NCBI RefSeq assembly: GCF_005889735.1
Contig: NZ_VCKY01000111.1
Span: 1 to 33,986 of the forward strand
Direction of reading: 5' to 3'
Length of the DNA stretch: 33,986 bases
From: Nonomuraea turkmeniaca
GTDB taxonomy: Bacteria > Actinomycetota > Actinomycetes > Streptosporangiales > Streptosporangiaceae
Shown here: positions 24,133-31,746 of the stretch, one piece after another
How the letters are laid out: every line of letters starts with the position of its first letter
How positions within the stretch are numbered: the stretch's first letter is position 1
The notes under the pieces: generated by a model
Databases searched by the model: none
The model's input: the letters and a program-made list of their open reading frames with translations, nothing else
Told to the model about the DNA's origin: nothing
Made by a program: the position numbers and the translations under genes

Positions 24133-25452
24133 ATGAGAGATAGAGACGGGGTGGAGCGCTCCTCCCACGCGACGATGCAGGTATCTCGATGGAGCGCACG
24201 ACGCTTAAGAGGTAACCCGTTGTTCGGAAGCCCTGATTCGGGACCGCTGCGCACCAAGGGGTTCCCGGAATTCCTCGACGTCGACGCGTTGCTGGCGAAG
24301 GGCTGGACCCCGCTGGCCTTCCAGCAGTTCGTCATGAAGATTCACAGTCGCTGCGACCTCGCCTGCCGCTACTGCTACGTGTACGAGATGGCCGACCAGA
24401 GCTGGCGCGACCAGCCGCGCAGGATGTCCGAGGCCATCGCCGACCGCGCGATCGAGCGCATCGCGGAGCACGCCTCCCGCCACGACCTGCCGGAGATCGA
24501 CGTCATCCTGCACGGCGGAGAGCCGCTGCTCGCCGGCCCCGAGCTCATCGCCCGGGTGGTACGCGGCGTGCGCGGCGCGGTGGACACGGGCACGAGGGTC
24601 AACGTCACCATCCAGACCAACGGGGTCCGGCTGGACGAGGCGTACCTGCGGCTGTTCGAGTCACTGGAGATCCGCGTCGGCGTGAGCCTGGACGGCGACG
24701 CGGAAGGCCAGGACCGGCACCGCCGCTTCGCGAACGGGCGCGGCAGCCACGCCCAGGTCAGCGAGTCGCTGCGGCGGCTGACCGCAGGCCCGTACCATCA
24801 CCTGTTCAGCGGCATCCTGTGCACGATCGACGTGCGCAACGATCCGGTGCGGACGTACGAGGCGCTGCTGGAGTTCGACCCGCCGGCGATCGACTTCCTG
24901 CTGCCGCACGGCAACTGGGGCGCCCCGCCGCCGTTCCGCGAGCCTGGCTCGCCCGCGGCCCCGTACGCCGACTGGCTGATCCGCGTCTTCGACCTCTGGT
25001 ACGACAGCCCGGTCCTGCAGACCGAGATCCGCCTATTCAGGGAGATCATGCGGCTGCTGATGGGCAGCCACTCGCGGGCGGAGATCGTCGGGCTGTCGCC
25101 GGTGCGCATGGTGGTGATCGAGACCGACGGAAGCGTCGAGCAGTCGGACATCCTCAAGAGCGCCTACGACGGCGCGCCCGAGACCCGGCTGCACGTACTC
25201 CGCGATCCGCTGGACAGAGCGCTGCTGCACCCGTCGATCGTCGCCCGCCAGATCGGCGCGGCTGCGCTCTCGGAGACCTGTCACCGTTGCGAGATCATGT
25301 CGACCTGCGGCGGCGGCATGTACGCGCACCGCTACAGCCCGGACACCGGCTTCGCCGAGCCGTCCGTCTACTGCCCCGACCTGTACCGGCTGATCAGCCA
25401 TATCGGCGACCGATGCGCGCGGGACGTGGCGCGGCTGCGAGGAGCCGGGTGA
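24133..25452 (+). CDS. fxsB: FxsB-type radical SAM/SPASM cyclophane synthase
   Basis: Radical S-adenosylmethionine enzyme that, in characterised FxsB relatives, joins the ring of Phe to the beta carbon of Ser in the C-terminal FxS motif of its peptide, making a strained three-residue cyclophane. Residues 74, 78 and 81 form the iron-sulfur motif in HSRCDLACRYCYVYEMADQS; HGGEPLL near 127 is the SAM-binding loop. The C-terminal SPASM region has CHRCEIMSTCGGGMYAHRYS and a later Cys in SVYCPD for auxiliary clusters. The 439-residue length fits. ATG 24133 is used; ATG 24175 is an alternative start, and neither has a strong ribosome site. The stop overlaps the next start (GTGA at 25449-25452). Confidence 0.93.
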   Translation: MRDRDGVERSSHATMQVSRWSARRLRGNPLFGSPDSGPLRTKGFPEFLDVDALLAKGWTPLAFQQFVMKIHSRCDLACRYCYVYEMADQSWRDQPRRMSEAIADRAIERIAEHASRHDLPEIDVILHGGEPLLAGPELIARVVRGVRGAVDTGTRVNVTIQTNGVRLDEAYLRLFESLEIRVGVSLDGDAEGQDRHRRFANGRGSHAQVSESLRRLTAGPYHHLFSGILCTIDVRNDPVRTYEALLEFDPPAIDFLLPHGNWGAPPPFREPGSPAAPYADWLIRVFDLWYDSPVLQTEIRLFREIMRLLMGSHSRAEIVGLSPVRMVVIETDGSVEQSDILKSAYDGAPETRLHVLRDPLDRALLHPSIVARQIGAAALSETCHRCEIMSTCGGGMYAHRYSPDTGFAEPSVYCPDLYRLISHIGDRCARDVARLRGAG

Positions 25453-26705
25453 GGCCGGCGCCGCACCACATCTCCGGCGCCGCGTTCTCCGGGCTGGCCG
25501 CGGGCGCCGGAGGCGCGCAGGCCGTGGCCGAGCTGTGCGCGGCCCAGGCGAGCAAACACCGCCTGCTGGTGCGCCTGCTCGTGGATCAAGCCGGTGACGC
25601 CCGCGTGTCCCGCGCTTACGAAGCGCTGGCGGAGATGGAGACCGCGGCCCCGGAGGAGATCGGCCGCTGCCTGCGCCACCCCGCCGTGGGGGCGTGGGCC
25701 CTGCTGGCCTGCCGCGGCCAGGCCGACCCGGCGCGGCTGGCGGCGGTCGCGCTGGCCGCGGCCGTGCGCACGCGCACCGCCTGTCGCCTGGAGACGCCGG
25801 TCCGCGGCGGCACGCTGACGTTGCCCTCGCTGGGCCTGCTGACCCTGCCCGAGGACGTGCCGGACGGGGCCGAGATCTCCGTCGAGCCGGCGGACGGCGG
25901 GGCGGAGCTGCGCGCCGGCCGTCACGTGCGCCGCCTGGACCTCGCAGGTGACGGGCCCGGCTGGCAGGTCCTGCACCGCGTGCCGTTCGGACCGGACGTG
26001 GTCATGACCGTCGACGACCTCGACCCTTACCGGTGGCCCGGCGACGACGTCGACGGGCGGCTGACGGACGAGCGGCGGCAGCTGTGGGCCTCGTGCCTGC
26101 GCGAGGCGTGGAAGGTGCTGCAGACCCGGCACTGGACGGTGGGCGGGGAGATCGCCACGGCCGTGTCCGTGCTCACGCCCGTCGTCACGCGCTCGCTCGA
26201 GCAGCACAGCGCATCGGCGCGGGACACGTTCGGCACGATCGCGCTGTCCGACCCGATCGACGGGATGGGGATGGCGCTCACCCTGGCGCACGAGCTGCAG
26301 CATGCCAAGCTGTACGCGCTGAGCGACGTGGTGGCCCTGACCCTCCCCGACGACGGCCGCCGCTTCTACGCACCGTGGCGCCCGGATCCGCGCCCGCTGT
26401 CGGGCCTGCTGCACGGCGCGTACGCGCACGCGGGCGTCGCCGGCTTCTGGCGGCGGCACACGGACGACCCCGATGACGGCGAGCGGGCGCAGGTGGAGTT
26501 CGCCCGCTGGCGCGAGGCCTCGTACCAGGTCACCGGGACGCTCCTGGACAGCGGCGCGCTGACCGAGGCAGGCACGTGGTTCGTCGCCACGCTGCGTGAC
26601 ACGCTCGGCCGGTGGCAGGCCGAGCCGGTCACACCGGCCGCCGAGGCTCAGGCCCGCCGTCAGTCCGAGCGTCACAGGAGCGCCTGGACCGGCGACCAGG
26701 CTTAG
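25449..26705 (+). CDS. HExxH peptide-modification protein (alpha-ketoglutarate HExxH hydroxylase type)
   Basis: Protein of 418 residues. The metal-binding motif HELQH is at 281-285 within GMALTLAHELQHAKLYALSD, and a conserved-looking LLHGAYAHAGVAGFWRR about 45 residues later can supply further ligands. Proteins with this motif beside FxsB genes are annotated as HEXXH peptide-modification proteins, and members of the family have been described as alpha-ketoglutarate-dependent peptide beta-hydroxylases rather than proteases. The N-terminal ~200 residues are Ala-rich, with a beta region (GGTLTLPSLGLLTLPEDV). GTG 25449 is inside the fxsB stop, so the two enzymes are made together. Its stop interlocks with that of the convergent fxsT (TTAG at 26702-26705). 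Confidence 0.85.
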   Translation: MRPAPHHISGAAFSGLAAGAGGAQAVAELCAAQASKHRLLVRLLVDQAGDARVSRAYEALAEMETAAPEEIGRCLRHPAVGAWALLACRGQADPARLAAVALAAAVRTRTACRLETPVRGGTLTLPSLGLLTLPEDVPDGAEISVEPADGGAELRAGRHVRRLDLAGDGPGWQVLHRVPFGPDVVMTVDDLDPYRWPGDDVDGRLTDERRQLWASCLREAWKVLQTRHWTVGGEIATAVSVLTPVVTRSLEQHSASARDTFGTIALSDPIDGMGMALTLAHELQHAKLYALSDVVALTLPDDGRRFYAPWRPDPRPLSGLLHGAYAHAGVAGFWRRHTDDPDDGERAQVEFARWREASYQVTGTLLDSGALTEAGTWFVATLRDTLGRWQAEPVTPAAEAQARRQSERHRSAWTGDQA

Positions 26706-29215
26706 ATGGGCGGCGGGTCGAAGTCGCAGTTGAGCCGCTGACCGGCCAGCAACGCGAGCGCGTCGGGGTGCTCACGTCCCATGACCTGCTCGAAGCGCTG
26801 CGTCGTCACCGCCCGCAGCTCCCTGGCCTCCTCCTCCGCGCCCGTGGCCTCCAGGTCCAGGCACAGGTTGGCGGCGCAGAGCAGGCTGAGGTAGTGGTCG
26901 GGGGTGAAGAACGTCTGGATCCGCCGGTAGTTGTCCTCGCCCAGCGCGCGGGCCTCGTCGTGCCTGCCCAGCGCCGCCAGGTCGTTCTGCAGGTTGATGG
27001 CGCAGCTCACGGCGTAGTCGTGGTCGCGGCCCACGCGTTCGCTGAGACCGGCCAGCGCGGCCTCGTCCATTTCCGCCGCCGTGGCCGGGTCCCCGCTCAG
27101 CCGTTTGAGCAGCGCCAGGTTGATCGTGGCCGCGTGGGTGAACGGGTGCTCGGTTCCGAACACGTCGGGGTAGTGCTGGAACGCCCGCTGCGCCATCTCC
27201 AGCGCCTCTTCGTAGTCGCCGCTCGCGCGCAGCGCGTTGGACAGGCCCAGCGCGGCCGCCATGGTCTCCGCGTGCCCGTCTCCGAACAGCCGGTTCAGCC
27301 GGGTGTGCGTGTCCCGCATGAGCTCGAGTGCCTCGGCCAGCCGGCCGCTCCTGCGCAGGGAGATCGCGTAGTCCTTGGCCGCCAGGATGGTGTTGGGGTG
27401 GTCGTCGCCGAGCTGCGCCACACCGTAGGTGTAGGCCTCCTCGGACATGTCGGTCGCCACCTCGAACTGACCGCTCAGGCGCACGGCACGGCTCAAGTTG
27501 GTCCATGTCGACAGCAGCAGGCGCCGCCCGGCGCCTTCCACGCCGCTCCGGTAGAGGTAGATCTGCTGGAGCAGCTTCTGCGCCTGGTCGTATTTGCTCG
27601 TCAGGGTGAAGTCGGTTGCCAGGTTGTTGCGGGCCTGCAGGGCCAGGTTGTCGTTCTCGCCGTGGAGACGTGCGTAGATCTCGGCGAGGTCGGCGTCGAT
27701 CTCCTGCGCCCTGGCGAACTCGCCACGACCGCGCAGCGCGCCGGCGTAACCGTTCCTCGCCCACAACGTCTCGGAGTGCTCGGGGCCCAGGGACTCGATC
27801 ATCGCGTCCACGGCCTCGGACATGAGCTCGTCCGCCTTGGCGTACTGGGTCAGCGCCAGGTTGACCAGGCCCTGGTGGACGCGGGCGACCAGCACGTCCT
27901 TGTGCCCGGCGCCGCTGGTCTGCGTCCACTTCGTGATGTACTCGGTGAGCAACACCTGCGCCTGCTGGTAACTGCCGCGCACGTACAGGTAGCGCACGAG
28001 GTCGAGGGCGAACTTGCGGACCGACGGCTCCCCGCAGTCCATCACCTCCGACGGCTCCAGATGGGCGGCCAGCTCCTCGAACCGGGCCCAGGTGCTCGTG
28101 TCGTCAGGGTCGCTCGGCGCGGTGCCCGACAGCAGCAGATGCACCTCGTGGCGGAACTCGGCGCGGTCCTTGTCCGGGGTCTCGTTACGGAGCAGTGCCT
28201 GGTTGAGCCGGTGGACCTGGAGCGTGCGGGTGGACGGCTCGACCTTGACCAGGGCCAGGCGCTCCAGGTGGCTGAGCGCGTTGGTCAGCACGATCGGGTC
28301 GGACAGGATGGACGCGAGCCGCGGGCCCACGACCCGGTTGCCGCGGCGGAAGACGTCGCGCGGGATGGGCTCGGGGCCGAAGAACGCGCAGCAGCGCAGC
28401 ACCTCGACCGCCTCGGGGATGCGGTCCTGGAGCTGGGAGACCGACAGTTGCCAGGCGGCGGTCATGGACTGCGGGTAGGTCGGCGCCTTCTCCAGGCTGA
28501 GCAGCCGGCTCGTCTGCTCCTCCAGCAACCCGAGGTATTCCTCCACCGACATCAGCGTCCTGGCCAGCAGGGCGGCGGCCTGCTCCAGCGCGAGCGGCAG
28601 GTCACCCAGCTTGTCCGCCAGCCGGTCGGCCTCCACCTCGCTGATCGCGTCCTTCAGCCGCCTGCGCAGGAACGCCGTGCTCTCCTCACGGCGGAACACG
28701 TCCACCTGGATGGTCGGCTCATGGTCGCTCCAGTGCGAGTTGCGCGAGGTGATGAGGACGTGGCCGGGCCCTCTCGGGATGAAGTCCTTGATGTATTCGG
28801 GCTCCTCGGCGTTGTCGAAAATGACCAGCCAGCTCCTGTAGGGCGATCCGCTCTCCAGCGTGCGCAGCACCGCCTGGGTGGCCTGCTCCACACCGGTGCT
28901 GGTCGCGGGCGGCAGGCCCAATGCGGAAGCCATGCCCGCCAGCACTGAGGGCACCAGCATCGGCTGGTCCGCGGAGATCCACCAGACCAGGTCGTAGTGG
29001 GCGCGGTACTGCCAGGCGTACTCGATCGCCAGCTGAGTCTTGCCGACGCCACCGAGACCCTGTAACGCCTGAGGCTGGGCGACGACGGCGGTCACGGTGT
29101 TGATGCTCTTCCTGAGCGCCGTCAGAAGGTCCTTGCGGCCGGTGAAGTTGGGATTGCGTTTCGGAACGCGTTCCCAGACCTTCGGTCCCTGCGCTGGCAC
29201 GGAATTCTCAGCCAC
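26702..29215 (-). CDS. fxsT: FxSxx-COOH system NB-ARC/TPR protein
   Basis: STAND-type switch protein of 837 residues. A short leader with WERVPKRNPNFTGRKDLLTA, typical of FxSxx-associated TPR proteins, precedes the NB-ARC ATPase: Walker A GLGGVGKT at 53-60, Walker B SWLVIFDNAEE near 128-138, VLITSRNS (sensor) and GDLPLALEQAAALLA (GxP motif). A winged-helix region follows, then from about residue 400 a long run of tetratricopeptide repeats, for example LGPEHSETLWARNGYAGALR and LGDDHPNTILAAKDYAISLR. GTG 29215 is preferred to the upstream GTG 29233 because GGAGG lies six bases before it. It is divergent from fxsA and convergent with the HExxH gene. In relatives the role is unknown; ligand-triggered oligomerisation is the family model. 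Confidence 0.92.
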   Translation of the reverse strand: MAENSVPAQGPKVWERVPKRNPNFTGRKDLLTALRKSINTVTAVVAQPQALQGLGGVGKTQLAIEYAWQYRAHYDLVWWISADQPMLVPSVLAGMASALGLPPATSTGVEQATQAVLRTLESGSPYRSWLVIFDNAEEPEYIKDFIPRGPGHVLITSRNSHWSDHEPTIQVDVFRREESTAFLRRRLKDAISEVEADRLADKLGDLPLALEQAAALLARTLMSVEEYLGLLEEQTSRLLSLEKAPTYPQSMTAAWQLSVSQLQDRIPEAVEVLRCCAFFGPEPIPRDVFRRGNRVVGPRLASILSDPIVLTNALSHLERLALVKVEPSTRTLQVHRLNQALLRNETPDKDRAEFRHEVHLLLSGTAPSDPDDTSTWARFEELAAHLEPSEVMDCGEPSVRKFALDLVRYLYVRGSYQQAQVLLTEYITKWTQTSGAGHKDVLVARVHQGLVNLALTQYAKADELMSEAVDAMIESLGPEHSETLWARNGYAGALRGRGEFARAQEIDADLAEIYARLHGENDNLALQARNNLATDFTLTSKYDQAQKLLQQIYLYRSGVEGAGRRLLLSTWTNLSRAVRLSGQFEVATDMSEEAYTYGVAQLGDDHPNTILAAKDYAISLRRSGRLAEALELMRDTHTRLNRLFGDGHAETMAAALGLSNALRASGDYEEALEMAQRAFQHYPDVFGTEHPFTHAATINLALLKRLSGDPATAAEMDEAALAGLSERVGRDHDYAVSCAINLQNDLAALGRHDEARALGEDNYRRIQTFFTPDHYLSLLCAANLCLDLEATGAEEEARELRAVTTQRFEQVMGREHPDALALLAGQRLNCDFDPPPI

Positions 29216-29390
29216 GTCGGTCCTCCGCTTCACGCCCGAAGAGAGTAGAACCCCATCCTAGAGGTTGATTAGTCGTCGTGTTTATCACAGAATCATAATA
29301 AGAATCTTGCCCGATCCATGATCGAGCGAAATTCGGAATGCGCCTGCACATCGTCCGGTATATGGCTGACCGAAAATGGATGGAGCGCAC
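29216..29390. promoter_or_regulatory. Divergent fxsT-fxsA promoter region
   Basis: AT-rich stretch in an otherwise GC-rich locus. For fxsA a possible promoter is TTGATT (29265-29270) with CAGAAT (29288-29293) at 17-base spacing. A perfect inverted repeat CGATC-cat-GATCG lies at 29312-29324 between this box and the fxsA start and could be an operator. Both calls rest on pattern only. Confidence 0.35.
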
Positions 29391-29549
29391 ATGCGTGACG
29401 GACAGTACGGATCGACCCCGCTGGTGGACGTGGCCACCGTCTCCCTTCGCGACCTGCGCGACATGAACAGCGCCGCGCTGCGGGCTGCGATGGCTTCGTG
29501 CCTGGCCGACGACAAGGAGCAAATGGCCGCTTTCCAGAGCGCCATCTAG
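29391..29549 (+). CDS. fxsA: FxSxx-COOH cyclophane RiPP precursor peptide
   Basis: Precursor of 52 residues ending AAFQSAI, so Phe, Ser and the last two residues match the FxSxx-COOH pattern exactly. The leader contains TPLVDVATVSLRDLRDMNSA, which has the conserved style of this family (xLxDVxxxxLxDLxxxxxxxL), and a helix with one Cys (AAMASCLADD). The core would be the C-terminal Phe-Gln-Ser, crosslinked by the fxsB product. ATG 29391 has GGAG five bases upstream; an in-frame ATG at 29376 lacks a ribosome site. It is divergent from fxsT and 172 bases before the nSTAND gene on the same strand. Whether the C terminus is cleaved or exported is unknown. Confidence 0.92.
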   Translation: MRDGQYGSTPLVDVATVSLRDLRDMNSAALRAAMASCLADDKEQMAAFQSAI

Positions 29550-29721
29550 CGGGAGCCATCTCATATCCATCCGGCCGGCGAGACCTGAATCGGGCACACG
29601 TCCGGACTGCACTTTATCTCTCCGGGTGGGTGTGCTGACCACGTCGCACGTGCGAAGATATCGCCCACCGTGACCGTCGCGGCGGAAATGTGCGGCGAAT
29701 GCGACAGCGGATGGGATCGGC

Positions 29722-31746
29722 ATGGTGACTTCCGGCATGAGCGGACAGCAGGCGACGCCGGCGCCGTATCAAGGCTTGCGCGCCTTTCGGCCTGAACACC
29801 GTCACAAATTTTTCGGACGCGATGAAGAGTCCCGCGAACTACGCAAACTGTGGCAGGCGCAACGGCTGACCGTCCTGTACGGCGCCTCGGGCGTCGGGAA
29901 GACCTCGCTGCTCCAGGCGGGTGTCATACCGCTGCTCGCCCCGCACACCGCCGATGTGCTCCCCCTCGGCCGGGTCACGCACGGATCGGACTTCCCGCGT
30001 GCGGCGCTCCCCCCGCACAACCCGTTCGTGCTCGCCCTGCTGATGTCGTGGGCGCCGTCGGTGCCGCCCAACCGGCTCGCGGGCATGACCATTCCGGCGT
30101 TCCTGAAGGCGCGGCCGGTCAAGCGGGACGCCTACGGCGAACCGGTCAACACGCTGGTGGCCATCGACCAGGCCGAGGAGCTCTTCGCCGGTGGCCGGCA
30201 GCGGCTCTACCGTGACTGGTTCTTCGGTCAGCTCGCCGAGGCGTTACGGGCCGACCCCGGGCTCCGGCTGCTGGTCTCGATCCGCATCGACCGGCTGATG
30301 GACCTCCTCCCGTACGAATGGCAACTCGCCGACGACAAGGACTCCTCAGGTGAGCCGGAGTCCGATCTGGAACGGTTCCCGTTGGAGCCTCTGAGCTTCG
30401 ACGGCGCGCTGGAGGCCGTCCGGGAGCCGGTCAAGGGCACCGGGCGCACGTTCGCCCAGGGCGCGGCCGAGCAGGTGGTACGCGACCTCATCAGGATCAG
30501 GGCGCGCACGAACGGCCGGCAGGCGGAGGGAGTGGAGCCGGTCCAGCTGCAGGTGGTCTGCGAGTCCCTGTGGCACTCCATGCCGCCGGCGGCCACCGAG
30601 ATCACCACGAGGGACGTGCACCAATACGCCGACGTGGCGCTGTCCGAACACTACGAGAGAGTGCTCAGAGGGGTCGCCGCCGAGCGGTTCGACGGAGACG
30701 ATCGCCGGGTGCGAACGTGGTTGCGGCTCACCTTCGGCGACCGGCAGCCGGTCAGGCAGAACACGATCAGGAGCGCCGGAATCGGCAGGAACGTGATCGC
30801 CCTGCTGGTGAAACGGCATCTCATCAGGGCCGAACAGCGCATGGGCCGGGGCTCGTACGAGCTGGCGCACGACCGGCTGCTCCAGCCCGCCGAGCCGGGT
30901 GACTGGCCGGCCGACACGCCGCCGCCGGTGCTGGGGCCCGAGGACTTCCTCCGCGAGGCCGAGGACGCCCTGCGCGAAGGCGATCTCCCGCAGGCGGCCA
31001 AACTCGGCGAGGAGGCCATGGCCCGCTCGCAGGAGAACGACCTGCGGCTGCGCGCGCGGATCTCGTCGATGCTCGGCAACGTGGCCTACGAGGCCGGCGA
31101 TCTCCAAAGCACCGTCACCCACTACAGCGAGGCCGCCAAGTCCTTCGAGGCCGCCGGTGCGGTGGCCGCCGTGGGGCCGCTGCTGACGGCCATCGGGCGG
31201 CTGCGGCTGGCGCAGGGCTCCCCCGCCGACGCCGTACGCGAGCTGCACGCCGCGATGGTCCGCGTGCCCGCGGACCTCACGATCCAGACGGAGCTGGCCT
31301 GGGCCCTGTGGCAAGGAGGGCACCTGGACGCGGCCCTGGGCGTGCTCAATGGCGTGCTCGACCAGGAAGGCAACAACACCGACGCCCTGCTCAGCCGCGG
31401 CCAGATCCTGGCCGGCATGGGCGAGGCCCGCGCCGCGCTGCGCGACCTGAACCGGGCCAAGCCGCTGCGATGGCCGTTCGCCAAGGCCGCGTACGCGCTC
31501 GCGCTCGCCCAGACCAACGACCTCGAACAGGCTCAGCAGGAGATGATCGAGGTGCTGGCGGAGAGCCCGGACCACGATCCGGCCCTGGCGCACGGTCCGC
31601 TCCTGCTCTACGCGGCCCAGGTGGAGCAGCTGGCGGGCAAGACCCTGTCAGCCGTGCGTCTGGCCGAACGTGCGATCTCCGCTCAGGGGCCCGCTCTGCC
31701 CGACCACATGGCCGAGGTCGCCAGAGAGCTGGCCCGCGCCCGGTGA
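29722..31746 (+). CDS. nSTAND1 NTPase with TPR tail
   Basis: Protein of 674 residues. The N terminus PYQGLRAFRPEHRHKFFGRD is the standard nSTAND1 entry, followed by Walker A GASGVGKTSLL at 54-64 and Walker B TLVAIDQAEELF at about 144-155. A winged-helix part ends with YELAHDRLLQ. From about residue 410 the protein is a TPR array (ALREGDLPQAAKLGEEAMAR, LGNVAYEAGDLQSTVTHYSE, ALSRGQILAGMGEARAALRD). This is a signal-transducing switch like fxsT but lacks the usual C-terminal effector or WD40 domain. ATG 29722 is used; ATG 29737 is a possible start. Its last 99 bases overlap the end of the convergent MFS gene. Confidence 0.9.
   Translation: MVTSGMSGQQATPAPYQGLRAFRPEHRHKFFGRDEESRELRKLWQAQRLTVLYGASGVGKTSLLQAGVIPLLAPHTADVLPLGRVTHGSDFPRAALPPHNPFVLALLMSWAPSVPPNRLAGMTIPAFLKARPVKRDAYGEPVNTLVAIDQAEELFAGGRQRLYRDWFFGQLAEALRADPGLRLLVSIRIDRLMDLLPYEWQLADDKDSSGEPESDLERFPLEPLSFDGALEAVREPVKGTGRTFAQGAAEQVVRDLIRIRARTNGRQAEGVEPVQLQVVCESLWHSMPPAATEITTRDVHQYADVALSEHYERVLRGVAAERFDGDDRRVRTWLRLTFGDRQPVRQNTIRSAGIGRNVIALLVKRHLIRAEQRMGRGSYELAHDRLLQPAEPGDWPADTPPPVLGPEDFLREAEDALREGDLPQAAKLGEEAMARSQENDLRLRARISSMLGNVAYEAGDLQSTVTHYSEAAKSFEAAGAVAAVGPLLTAIGRLRLAQGSPADAVRELHAAMVRVPADLTIQTELAWALWQGGHLDAALGVLNGVLDQEGNNTDALLSRGQILAGMGEARAALRDLNRAKPLRWPFAKAAYALALAQTNDLEQAQQEMIEVLAESPDHDPALAHGPLLLYAAQVEQLAGKTLSAVRLAERAISAQGPALPDHMAEVARELARAR

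Noticed and set aside
26612..28948. 778-codon open frame on the plus strand
   Set aside because: Antisense to fxsT, which has NB-ARC and TPR motifs throughout. The composition is that of a reading shadow.
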